Shown one piece after another: positions 51,486 to 61,145 of a stretch of 64,000 nt of DNA (within the stretch, counting starts at the first letter, position 1; each line of letters begins with the position of its first letter). Below the pieces are notes generated by a model. The model ran no database searches, was not told the origin of the DNA, and worked only from the letters and a program-made list of their open reading frames with translations. Location: positions 372,001 to 436,000 of the forward strand of contig CAOLHI010000614.1 in NCBI GenBank assembly GCA_948474755.1, read 5' to 3'. The translations under genes were made by a program, and so were the position numbers. This DNA is from Ctenosaura bakeri (Eukaryota > Chordata > Lepidosauria > Squamata > Iguanidae).

Positions 51486-52006
51486 GACTTTTAAACTGAA
51501 CAGTCTTTGTTTTTAACAGAGTGAAGGATGTTCACTAATGGAATGCCAAATCGTATGTGTGTGCATATGACCATGCACACAAAAGTATGTGTGACTCTGC
51601 ATTTGGTCTCACAGTAAGAAAATGTGTGAACACTCTGCTCCGTGGAATTACCACCTCTATTAAAAGATCAGGGTTGATATTGCCTGTAGCTAAGGATTGT
51701 TCAAAGCGCTTCATGGCAGCCCAAGCCCAGTTTTGCTAATGAAGGTACCTGCAATAATAATAACAACAACTTTTTAAAGAAAAACAATACCTTATCCTTC
51801 ATACATTATAGTCTGCACCCTGCCTCCATGGAAATAATCCTAATGATTGGCTGAAGGCAGAGGAGGGAGGAAGAGATGAAATTATGCAACTTCTTAAGGA
51901 TTTTATTTACCTCACTTATATATTTAGATGCTCAAAGCAATCATTTAAAGAACACCCATTACACCCAGTAGTAGCACTCCCTTTCATATGTTCAGCTGGA
52001 GGATGG

Positions 52007-52061
52007 GAGGTAACTGATTTTGAAAAAAGGGGCTGAGATAGAAACAACCTCACCCAAAATG
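52007..52061 (+). repeat. 55-bp exact direct repeat, copy 2
   Basis: Identical to 49158-49212, 2.85 kb away in the same orientation. Confidence 0.92.
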
Positions 52062-52243
52062 GACCCCTCCTGACTGCTATTCATTTAACCTCCAATGAGA
52101 ATGGTGTCCTCTCCAGTGGTGTGTTGGTAAATTTTGAAAGGTAGCCTCCTGGTCCATTCCCTCTGGGAGAGTCCAAACATTCAGGCAGTGGTGTTGATCC
52201 ATATCAACAAATTGAGTAAACCAATTCTCATCTCTGTAAGAAG

Positions 52244-52445
52244 TTGTTGTTGTTGTTGTTGTTGCTTGCCTTCCAGTTCTTTCTGACTTATGATGATCCT
52301 AAAGCAAGCCTATCATGGGATTTTCTGGGGCTGAGAGTATGAGACTTGCCCAAGGTCACCCAGTGGGTTTCCATGGTTGAGTAGGGAATCAAACCCTGGT
52401 CTTGAGGGTCATAGTCCAATGCTCAGACCACTATACCATGTGGGT
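52244..52445 (-). mobile_element. tRNA-derived SINE (Sauria-type)
   Basis: A (GTT)n tail, then TTATGATGATCCTAAAGCAA, CTTGCCCAAGGTCACCCAGT and the head ending CCACTATACCATGTGGG. About 20-40 bp of the middle region are missing relative to the 34-kb copy. Confidence 0.83.
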
Positions 52446-53796
52446 TCTTATAAAGGTAATGGGTCTTTGTTGCTCATTTAATCCCCCCCCCCCAAATCCT
52501 TTGTATTTTAACAGAAAGCACTCACCGTAATATAGTGTTCTTGGAAAAATCTGCACCTTCCACCCCACAACCTACTCCCATGAGAATTGCAGCTAAACTC
52601 AGAGAGGCCATGAAAGCCTAAGGGGGTGTGTGTGTGTCTCTCTCTGTGTGTGAAATACTAATCAGAAAGTTTCAACCTGTAAGGTCTGGCTCCACTACAT
52701 TTACGGTCATCCCTATGTATAGATAGGGCCTGAATCATTTGCTGAACTTCTCCTTCTCAAACACATGGCCTCCATATAGTCCACAGCAGTGCTATTCAAA
52801 GTGATCCATGTACTTGTGCTGGTCTCTGAGCCATCAGATACCAATCTGCTGGGAGTTTCCCAGAAAGAAAGAAACTGTTGTAGCCAGTGGTCACAAATAT
52901 GGTATCCATTTAGAGGAAAAATGCTGGTTTCCCCACATCAGATAGCATGAGATGTACTGGTTTAAGCTCCTGCAAAAGGCTGCATTAAGCCCGGAAATTG
53001 AGCAATGGAGGGTCTGATTTCAGCCCTCTAACACTGCATTTTCTTCCAGCTCCCAAACTCAAGCAAGAATTAATTCTCCCACACCACATGGCTATAGTAC
53101 AATGTACTTTCTTCACTTGAACAATCATGTATGCTGCTATTTGGTCCACTGCCTGAATGGGAACATCAGAGTCCAAAATTCTGAACAGCCACTGTAGCAA
53201 TTTGTATCTAAATCAGACGATGATAATGAATACTGACAACAGTGAGTATTAATTTTGCTGAATGAGATTTGGCAGAAATGCCAGGGAAGAGTTTGAATGG
53301 GGACAAGACACTGCAAAAGCACAGGCTGTAGCTGTGGAGAACAATATTAATTGGTCTTTTAAGTCAACCCAGCCACATCTGTTGGCACACCTGCACCTTC
53401 TTCCTTGCTGGGCATCCTAGGAATGGGAGAAAAATTGCCATGTTTATTCCTCTGTGTTCACAGTGATATGTCACTGTGGCAGCTACAGGATGTGCCTGAG
53501 AATACAAGGCCCAGCTTCAAGGCTCTCAGTCATCTTATTGTAATCAGTAGACTATGGTGGCTTAAGGTCTTCCACTCCCTGATGTGGGAAACAAAGCATT
53601 GCACATTACTCCTGCATTGCAAAGGGGCTGCCTTTGCGAGGTGCATGGCAGTGTAGTTATCCTTCCAGCTGATTAACAAGCCCCTCCAATTGAGCAGCAG
53701 GCAGGCAGCAATGGTGGTGGCATCTCTGTACCCTTCCTACCATGGAAGGAATAGGAGGGAAGGAAAGCAAACATGGGGATAGCAGCAGTGATGACT

Positions 53797-54010
53797 CTAG
53801 CAGATCTTGCACACCACCAGAAGAGGAAGAGGCAGGACATGGTGGCTGGCTATTTTATCAATGCCTGTCTCCTGGGGGTCCTGAGGGGGAGGGGAAATAG
53901 AACAAAGGGAAGGCAGATTGGAAGAATCGCCTATGTGGTAACTATTCATAAAATAGCAAGCTGCTGCATGCTGCCTCCTCCTCTTTTGGTGGTGTGCAGG
54001 GAATGCTAGA
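53797..54010. repeat. Imperfect palindrome with 60-70-bp arms
   Basis: The left arm (53797-53862: CTAGCAGATCTTGCACACCA...CTATTTTATCAAT) and right arm (53943-54010) are inverted copies with a few mismatches, separated by about 80 bp. The same peptide-like pattern is read on both strands because of this symmetry. No TIR-element family was recognised. Confidence 0.75.
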
Positions 54011-54477
54011 ACCATTAGTGCCACCTCCTCCTCCTCCTTCTATGGCACCACTCATCTCCTCTTCTAGCAGAGTGAGGAGCATCATAGAGAGTGCTCTGCA
54101 AAATGAATGAGAGGCAGGAGAAGGTGGAGGCAGGAATGGAATGAGACAAATGCCTCTCCTAGCCTTCTAAGCAGGAAGGAGAGTGCCATTTGTGTAGGTG
54201 AGATCCACTGATGTACAGAACATATACACCATGCCAGGTCCTAACCATGTGAAGTTTAGGAAAACAGACTTTTCTTGCTTCTTTTTCATGTACAAGAACA
54301 AGGAATTTCAAAAGGTTTCTCCCTGGTGGTCAACATAATTATAATTTTTGCATTTTTAATTCCCCCCCGCCACTTGGAACCTTTTCTTTTTGAAAAAAAG
54401 GAGTCTTGCAGAAAATAGCTATTCTGAGTTTTGCAGAAAATAGCTCTGATTTCTATGCCATTTTACTACTCTATTGT

Positions 54478-54565
54478 ACAGACTGGGACTTAAGCATCCA
54501 CACATTTTGGTATTCACAGGGGGTTCTGGAACCAAACCCTAGCAGATATTGTGGACCGATTGTAA
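54478..54565. mobile_element. Tigger-like fragment
   Basis: GCATCCACACATTTTGGTAT, then GGGTTCTGGAACCAAACCCT and GCAGATATTGTGGACCGATT follow the order of a Tigger terminal region. It may be an older relative of the element at 54892. Confidence 0.55.
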
Positions 54566-54891
54566 TATGCAGAACTTAGAAAAGCTTGGACTAAGTTTCC
54601 AGAATCCCCCAGCCAGCATGACAAGTAATGTCTACACAGTAAGGTGCTCCTGTCAGCAACCTGCTAGCTGCATTCTACTGGAGTTGCAGATTCCAGGCCA
54701 GAGGCTTCCCCACCATGGACTTAATCACAGTCCTTAGGAGAGACTGTAAGATCGAGAACAGCATGCTGAGTGGTTTCTCCCAAGCAGAGTAGCTCCTATG
54801 TTTGTGCCTTTTAGGGTGGAGGAAGAACATGGGAGGTTTCTAAACTGACTTGCATGCCAGAATTTCATTGCACTTTTAAAGAAATTAAATA

Positions 54892-55284
54892 CAGTCAGCC
54901 CTCCACATTTGCAGGTTTCACTTTTGCAGATTTGATTATTCACGGATTATTTGCTGTCACCTCTGCTGCCTCCCTATGCCATTTTTAATAGGAACTGCAA
55001 GCCTCGTGAGACTGGGAAACTGCAAACTAGGCTAGTAAGTTCCTGTTAAAATGGTGTGGGGCAGCAGTGGTGGTGGCAGTAAGCCCCACCAGCCACCCAC
55101 TTCTGCCTTGTGAAGGAACCCTGATGCCTCAAAGGCATCCAACCCATCCATGGCAGGTTGAATATGGTGATCATACTTTTTTGTGTGTTAAATATGGTTT
55201 GGGAGGGCCTAGAGTTATGCACGATTTTTCCACTTTCACGGGGGTCCTGTGCCCCTAACCCTAGCAAATGTGGAGGGATGACTG
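54892..55284. mobile_element. Tigger/mariner-like non-autonomous DNA element
   Basis: Terminal inverted repeats CAGTCAGCCCTCCACATTTG and CAAATGTGGAGGGATGACTG flank a 393-bp interior, with TA on both sides (54890-54891, 55285-55286), as required for mariner-type insertion. The TIR is of the Tigger form. No transposase is encoded. Confidence 0.8.
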
Positions 55285-55472
55285 TATAGTTTGCACATCA
55301 AATCAGACCATAAAAATGTGCACTTGCAGTGTATGTATGTGAGTATGAGAATGACTGTTATTTTTTTTCCGTTGGTACTATTGGCCTGTTGTTGCCTGTG
55401 GCCCAAGTTGGAGGGACAGCTGTTGCATTCTGCAGGGGCGGATCAGTTGTTGCCCTTGCTCAGATGATGGGC

Positions 55473-55715
55473 TGCTACTGCTGTTGCTATTGTTATTACT
55501 GTACATCTTCAAGGCATTTCGGATTTACAGTGACCCCAAGGCAAACCTATCATATGGTTTTTGTAGTAAGATTTGTTTAGAGAGGGCTTGCCACTGCTTT
55601 CCTTTCAGGTCGAGAGAGTGTTCTCAAGATCATCAGGACCGAAAAGAGATTCAAACCCTGCTCTCCCAGAGTCCTAGTCTAACATTCAAACTACTACATT
55701 ACCTGGCTCTCTCCA
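55473..55715 (-). mobile_element. tRNA-derived SINE (Sauria-type), diverged
   Basis: Blocks are ACAGTGACCCCAAGGCAAAC, a degenerate form of the lysine-rich middle, GTCGAGAGAGTG, and the head ending AACTACTACATTACCTGGC. It is more diverged than the other copies. Confidence 0.75.
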
Positions 55716-56226
55716 GGCTACTATTATCCAATTTTAAAGTCTCAAAGTCTTATCTGCTCAAGCATAAGGTCTCCTTGCTTGTAAAGGTAGTGGTGGTGGT
55801 GATGATGACAATGCCACATTTATATTAATATTAAATGTTTATTAATTCCCAGCACCTCCATACCTTTAACCAAATAAGAGTATATGACCATGAGAACAGA
55901 ACAGATACAAATTTGTTGACTTCCTAGTTTGGTCACTTTATTCTTTTTTTGAAAAGCTGCCTTGATGTCTTTTGGGATGCAGTCATATAGCAATAGCCCT
56001 TCCCTACCTCACCCTTTCTTAAAAATGGGCTTTATGCAGCAATCCCTAGAGTTTAGAAATGCTGCTTTGGAGGCTAAAACTCTCAGCATGGTCACTTTTC
56101 CAAAATAACTCTTCCAAGCTCTGTAATACTCCCAGCTACCTGGGAGAAAGTATCCCTGGGCTGAATAAGACTTACTTCTGAGTGACATGTTGTAGTACCA
56201 GACTGAGTTTTCCTGCGGAAAGGCTG

Positions 56227-56531
56227 TGTCAGGAACAGATTCACCCTCAAACGTAGCAATAAACTTTAGTAGAAGATTTATTGAAACATAGTGAATGATA
56301 CTGTCTATCAGACGTTAAAGCTCGAGAATGGAATGCTTTCCCCCGCCTTACACTTAAACAGCAAGTTTCTCCTGAGATAGTTGTAAAAGGACGAACGTCA
56401 TCATGCCAAATGGTTCCTTTGAAATTCCAGCCGGAAGGAATGGTTGGCACCTGGGAAAGTTAACAGCCTACTATCACTATTTCCCCAGGCTACTGCTATC
56501 CTAAAACAACAAACATGGAGGACTCCTGACA
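56227..56531 (-). repeat. 3' LTR of the Ty3/gypsy element
   Basis: This 305-bp LTR is identical to 61146-61451 except for one missing C in the C run near 56340. In the sense direction it contains AATAAA, which would polyadenylate the element's RNA. Because the element has the same orientation as TMEFF2, the same signal could in principle act on the TMEFF2 pre-mRNA. Confidence 0.96.
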
Positions 56532-56555
56532 TCCTGCCCCACTTTTTTTTTTAAA
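56532..56555 (-). promoter_or_regulatory. Polypurine tract of the Ty3/gypsy element
   Basis: In the sense direction an A-rich run followed by AGTGGGGCAGGA ends exactly at the TGTCAGG of the 3' LTR. This is the expected position and composition for the plus-strand primer. Confidence 0.8.
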
Positions 56556-56642
56556 AAAAATTCATATACATATAGATACGCAAAACAAGTAAAATATTAC
56601 AGAACAACAGAAATACAAGAAACCCATGCAGTAATAACAAAG

Positions 56643-57030
56643 TCAATCGGGGCGTTGAGGAACATCAGTCGGCGAAGAATCCAGCGAAGGGGCTCTCTTC
56701 AGCAAACTGGAATGAAAGACAGGATGAATTGCCTTGAGGGAAGAAGGGAGATCCAGTTCAAAAGAAACATCGTTAATAGCTCTTTTCACAGGAAAAGGAC
56801 CGAGAAATCGAGGGGAAAGTTTTTTAGAAGGAGAAGTATACGAAATGTGCTTAGAGGAAAGAAAGACCAGATCCCCGGGTTTGTAAGAGGGGTTAGGCTG
56901 CCGTTTGCGGTCGGCAAAGCGTTTGTGAGAAGCTTTTGCAGACGCTATAGCATCCGAAACGGATTGCCAAATGCCCGAAAATTTAGAGACCCAAGCAGAA
57001 ACAGAAGGAGGAGCAGAGGAAGGGAGGGTG
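56643..57030 (-). pseudogene. pol: pol: integrase C-terminal domain with GPF (GPY/F) module, no chromodomain
   Basis: In the third frame the sequence continues with basic residues, then YKPGDLVFLSS, LGPFPV (the GPY/F module) and HPVFHSSLLK, and stops at TGA (56643-56645), 111 bp from the 3' LTR. Sushi-type and other chromoviral integrases normally carry a chromodomain after HPVFHVSLLK. None is present here and there is no room for one. The plus-strand ORF over this interval is a shadow. Confidence 0.8.
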
Positions 57031-57039
57031 AGGGGGGGA

Positions 57040-57262
57040 AAGGAGAAGGAAGAAAGCTGTAAACTATTTCAAACGGGGGTTTCCCAGTAGAAGCATGAAC
57101 AGCATGGTTTACAGCAAACTCAGCAAACGGGAGAAGCGAAACCCAATCGTTCTGGTTTTCAGAAACAAAGCACCTAAGAAATTGTTCAAGAGATTTGTTA
57201 GCACGCTCAGATTGGCCATCTGTTTGGGGGTGATAAGCACTGCTGAGTTTCTGATGATTCCC
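57040..57262 (-). pseudogene. pol: pol: integrase core, second part
   Basis: It carries the YHPQTDGQSERAN block, which holds the catalytic Glu at the D-35-E spacing, followed by SLEQFLRCF and LPFAEFAVNHA, all typical of Ty3/gypsy integrases. The frame is lost again in a G-rich stretch that includes a G7 run at 57032-57038. Confidence 0.85.
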
Positions 57263-58005
57263 AGGGTTTTCAAGAGGCAGGTCCAAAACTTGGAAGTGAA
57301 AATTGGATCCCTGTCCGAAATGATCACCGAAGGTAGTCCGTGAAGTTTCCATACATGATGAACGAATAGGTCAGCAAGTCGTTCAGCATTGGGTACTTTC
57401 TTTAGAGGAACAAAATGACATTGCTTGGAAAAGTGATCAGTAACAACCCAAATAACATGAAAGCCATGTGAAGAGGGGAGAGAGAAGATAAAATCCCATG
57501 CGATAACCGACCAGGGGCTACAAGGAGCAGGCAGCGGTTGTAGGAGCCCTTGAGGCTTAGATGTGGGCGATTTAGAAACGTTGCAAGTAGCACACTGTTT
57601 AATGTAAGTTTGCACGGAGGAGTTTAGTCCAGGCCACCAAAAAGGCGGCGAATCGCATGCAATGTCTTCAAAAACCCAAAAATGTCCAGCAGGTTTGGAA
57701 TCGTGATGACGATGAAGTACATGCTCACGGGCAGCAGGGGGGACGTAGACTTTGGTGCCATAGAAAGGGAGATTGTCAACCCACTCAATTTTGTCCTTAT
57801 TTGCCGGGAGCCATGAGTCGGCATGCGCTGCATGAACGATAGCATCGCGGAGAGCGGAGTCACAGAGGGAGGAGGCAGAAAGCCTTGTTTTTGCTAATGT
57901 GCGAGTAGTTACTTGAGAAGCCAGGGAGGAGGCAGGAAATAAGGCTTTGGAGGGGGGGGACGTAGCAGAAGGTCCCTCAAAACAGGGAAGGCGAGATAGA
58001 GGGTC
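57109..58005 (-). pseudogene. pol: pol: integrase zinc-binding domain and first part of the DDE core
   Basis: One open frame runs from about 58005. It includes an HHCC zinc-binding motif ending in CATC and the first two catalytic acidic residues of the core, in AWDF and ISDRD. The frame slips at a CCC run (57260-57262, plus strand), after which the true core continues in the next frame. Residues translated beyond that point in this frame are not native. Confidence 0.85.
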
Positions 58006-59296
58006 CGCAATTGGTTGGAACGGCCAGGTTTGAAAACAATTTTAAACCGGAACCTCTGGAAAATTCAGCCCATCTCGCCTGCTTAGGGGAGAGTTTCTTA
58101 ACCGACTGCAAGGCTTGCAAATTTCTATGATCAGTCCAGACTTCAAAGGGGAGTCGGGCCCCTTCAAGTAAATGTCGCCAAGTGGTCAGCGCAAAATGAA
58201 TAGCCTTGGCTTCTTTCTCCCAAATAGGCCAATTAGCTTGTTGATGAGAAAATTTCTTTGAAATGAAAGCACAAGGCTTGAGTGCTCCCTCAGAGTCATG
58301 TTGCAAAAGAACAGCGGCCATGGCAAAGTCAGAAGCATCTGTTTGCACAATGAATTGCTTAGCACTGTCGGGGAAAAGTAGCAATGGCTCTGTAGTGAAT
58401 TTAGATTTCAAATGTTCAAACGCCGACTGACATTCAGGGGACCAACGAAGTTTGTGCGACTTACATGTAGATTCGCCTTTAGGTTTCCGTAACAGGTTAG
58501 TAAGCGGAAGCGCTATGGCTGCAAAATCCTCGATAAAGTTCCGGTAAAAGTTTGCAAAGCCAAGAAATTGCTGCAGTTGCTTCAAAGTTTTGGGGACGGG
58601 CCATTGAAAAATAGTGTTAATTTTCGAAGGGTCCATTTTAAGTGAACAATCTTGAATCCTATAACCCAAGTAATCAAAGGTTTGGGTGTCAAATTGGCAC
58701 TTAGACAGATTAACTACGAGGTAATTATCTATCAGCCGTCGAAGCACTTCCCGAACCAATGATACATGAGATTCCATGGAGTCTGCATAAATTAAAATGT
58801 CATCCAAATAAATCAGAACCCCCTGATACAATAAGTCGTGGAAAATGGTGTTCAAAAACATCTGAAACACAGATGGTCCAGATTGTAATCCAAAGGGGAG
58901 AACCGTCCATTTAAAATTCCCCAGTGGGGTTGCAAAGGTGGTGAGCCATTCAGAGTCTGGGTCCATCCGAATCCTATGAAATGCTTCTTTAAGATCAAGC
59001 TTAGTGAAATATTTTCCTTGAACAAGATGGTCTAAAACGGTCCGTATCAGGGGAATGGGATAACAATTGGAAGAGATAACCTGGTTAATAGCAGAGTAGT
59101 TAACTATCAGCCTCGGATCCGCTCCGGGATCTTTTCTCTTTCGGAAGAAGACAGGACTCGCCGTAGGGGCTGTAGAAGGCTTGATAAAGCCACGAGCCAA
59201 ATTTTTATTAAGGAACTTTTTGAGGGCAAGGAGTTCTTGCTGGCTCATGGGGTAGATTTTTGGTTTAGGCAGCGAGGCTCCGTCAATCAATTCCAA
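57977..59296 (-). pseudogene. pol: pol: reverse transcriptase and RNase H segment
   Basis: This is the longest intact frame of the element (439 residues). RT blocks occur in order: TKLDLKEAFH (residues 98-107), LPFGLQS (133-139) and catalytic YLDD (163-166), then LGFANFYRNFI (245-255). RNase H follows, with acidic residues in QTDAS (about 320), the WEKEA block (about 360) and WTDH (387-390). The frame slips near an A4 run at 58060-58063, so residues after about 412 are not the native sequence. The two catalytic Asp of YLDD are present. Confidence 0.92.
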
Positions 59297-59736
59297 TTTA
59301 CAGTCAAATTCAGTGTGGGGGGCAATTTGTCAGCCTCCCTCTCATGAAAGGCCTTCTGTAAATCACGGTAGTGCGAAGGAATTTGTTGCAATTCTTCATG
59401 GCCAATAGAGAAGCTTGCCTCGGAAGAGGATAGAGTGCCAGCGGTCCAGTCTATTTGGGGATTATATTTACGGAGCCAGTCGATTCCCAAGACCAATTCG
59501 AACTGCACCGCCTTGGGAACTAGGAACCGCATGCTATAATTATTTTGGTCCATTTGAAATGAGATGGGCATGGTGATTTCGCTTATTGCTCCTCCAGTCA
59601 TTGAGGTCCCATCCATTTGAGTTAACTTGATGGGGCGTTCCAAAGGCTCATATAGAGTTTTAAGGGTCTTGGCCAATTTGGGGTGTAACAAACTTCTGGA
59701 GCAGCCAGAGTCAATTAGTGCCCTATGTACATGCAA
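59287..59736 (-). pseudogene. pol: pol: aspartic protease segment of the Ty3/gypsy element
   Basis: The retropepsin active site ALIDSGCS lies at residues 6-13, and the second conserved block LVLGIDWL further on. The open frame extends upstream of the listed TTG to about 59780. It runs out of frame at a G6 run (59317-59322, plus strand), where one base appears missing before the RT frame begins. The enzyme matures the Gag and Gag-Pol polyproteins inside the particle. Confidence 0.87.
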
Positions 59737-59785
59737 GGTCCCATCTCCGCCAGTAATCGTAACCGTGGTATAGAAATGGGGAATT

Positions 59786-60112
59786 TTAGGAAATACTTAC
59801 AGCTGTTCCCGCTGCTTTCAAACCGCCACCGTCGGGTTCAGAATCCCCATCTGTGTCCGAGGAATACGAAGAAGAGGTTTCACCGTCGGGAGCGGAGTCT
59901 CCTGTCGCTGCTGCAGGGTCCTTATGAGTGCGTCTGAGCGGTTGTTTGATGGCCGTTGTCTGACGTGTAGATTCTTTATTCCTGGGGTCTGCTCGTGCTC
60001 CTTTAGTCCCCACCGTGGCTTGGTTACTGGTGCAGTTGTTGGCAAGGTGACCCGGTTTCCCACAGGTGAAACACATGCCCAAACGGGAGGCGTTTGTTTC
60101 GTTCCTCAACAT
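59786..60112 (-). pseudogene. gag: gag zinc-knuckle (nucleocapsid) segment
   Basis: It contains a perfect CCHC knuckle, CFTCGKPGHLANNC (C-x2-C-x4-H-x4-C), at residues 14-27, followed by a basic then acidic, Ser/Asp-rich tail. The gag frame ends at TAA (59786-59788). Protease lies in the +1 frame relative to this one, and the two frames overlap by only a few codons. Whether that arrangement is native translational frameshifting or damage cannot be decided from one copy. Confidence 0.85.
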
Positions 60113-60533
60113 TGAGGAAGGTGGGACGGCGAGGTTGTCGTTTTGTTAAGTCTTGTCGTTGTCGGTTCAACTGAACAGTGTGGGTTATACCCTCCACTTC
60201 AGTAGCTAGTCTGATCCAACCTAGCAGGGTTTGTGGGTTGGCCTGCATTAGGCACCCGTGTAAGATATCAGGATCTAGTCCATCTTTGTATAACTCGATA
60301 AGAATCTCATCATTCCACTGCACTTTGGTGGCCAGGTTTCTAAATTCACGCGAATATGTTCCCACGTCGTTCCTGCCTTGTTTCATTTGTTTTAGTTGAT
60401 ATTTAGTTTTTTCTAGTAGATGGGGGTCTTCAAACCGTTCACGCAAATGGTTCATGAAGAGCTGCAGATTTTCGGTTTCGGGGGCGCGGGTGTCATATAG
60501 GTTCGCTACCCAGTCAGCTGCCAGTCCTTTCAT
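60024..60533 (-). pseudogene. gag: gag capsid-like segment (Retrotrans_gag domain)
   Basis: The segment carries the hallmark of the Retrotrans_gag/PEG10-type capsid domain: GLAADWVANLYD near the start, FMNHLRERFEDP, then YSREFRNLA and LYKDGLD. The ATG at its start is internal, because capsid sequence already begins in the preceding frame. It loses frame around 60070-60110, just before the zinc knuckle. The segment from about 60024 to 60068 in this frame is therefore probably out-of-frame translation. Confidence 0.85.
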
Positions 60534-61117
60534 TCTCTGGCTGAGGTTCTAATTCGGGCTGCATCATCCCGAAAGAGGTGGCCATGATCGACCATGAAAT
60601 TATTTGCCATAGTCATAAAGAAAGAGAGTTTCTCACCCTTCCCGTTGAAGGACGCTTTCAGGTCTCCCACGTTTCTGAGTAGCGGTGGCGCTGGAGCTTG
60701 CCCTGCTGGTTGCTGGGGCGGACCAGGGGTGCCTGCCGCTGGCACAGCCGCTCGTGGTTCGCGTGCTGGTGTTCTCAATGTCTGCGAGGGACGGATGCTC
60801 ATCTCATGTAACATGGTCTTGAGTTCGAGTATCTCCTCATCTTTTCTCTCCAGTTCTGTTTCCATTCGTGCCATTTCCGCCAGAAAGGAAAGGTCTTTGG
60901 CTGATGTGTCCCATCTAGCAGCCCTTCTGCGTTGTCTTACCGACATAAGTGGCTTCTCTCCCCAGACCCAGGTTTGGCCGCTTGTGGGGGTTTTCATAGC
61001 CTCGCTCAGCGGTAAATTTGCCTTGGTATCCATGGACGCTTCGGTCTCTGCAGTTCCATCAGATTCTGCAGATCCTCGTTCTTCTTCAGTAATTAACTGA
61101 TCCACTACTTGATGCAT
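60530..61117 (-). pseudogene. gag: gag N-terminal segment of the Ty3/gypsy element
   Basis: The frame starts at an ATG 29 nt from the LTR and gives 195 residues. There is a polar N-terminal part, a probable coiled-coil stretch rich in Glu/Leu around residues 80-110, then a Pro/Ala-rich linker. The last residues (FRDDAARIR) are the start of the capsid-like Retrotrans_gag region, which continues in another frame at 60533 downward. The frame is broken between about 60530 and 60565, consistent with loss of one base. Gag packages the element RNA into cytoplasmic particles. Confidence 0.85.
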
Positions 61118-61130
61118 TTTAGGAAAAAAA

Positions 61131-61145
61131 GATTCTCGAGCTTTC
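61131..61145 (-). promoter_or_regulatory. Primer-binding site, self-priming type
   Basis: Immediately internal to the 5' LTR the sense strand reads GAAAGCTCGAGAATC. It does not start TGG and matches no tRNA 3' end I recognise. Thirteen bases (61132-61144) are the exact reverse complement of ATTCTCGAGCTTT in the element's own LTR (61236-61248). Tf1 and related elements prime reverse transcription from the folded-back 5' end of their own RNA in this way. Position directly against the LTR is the standard location of a primer site. Confidence 0.85.

Noticed and set aside
56655..57062. 135-residue Arg-rich plus-strand ORF
   Set aside because: It lies antisense to the integrase C-terminal domain, whose GPF module and HPVFHSSLLK block are recognisable on the minus strand.
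60594..61100. 168-residue plus-strand ORF over the gag region
   Set aside because: It is the antisense shadow of gag (60530-61117). The minus-strand frame has a coiled-coil and capsid start and sits directly behind the primer site.
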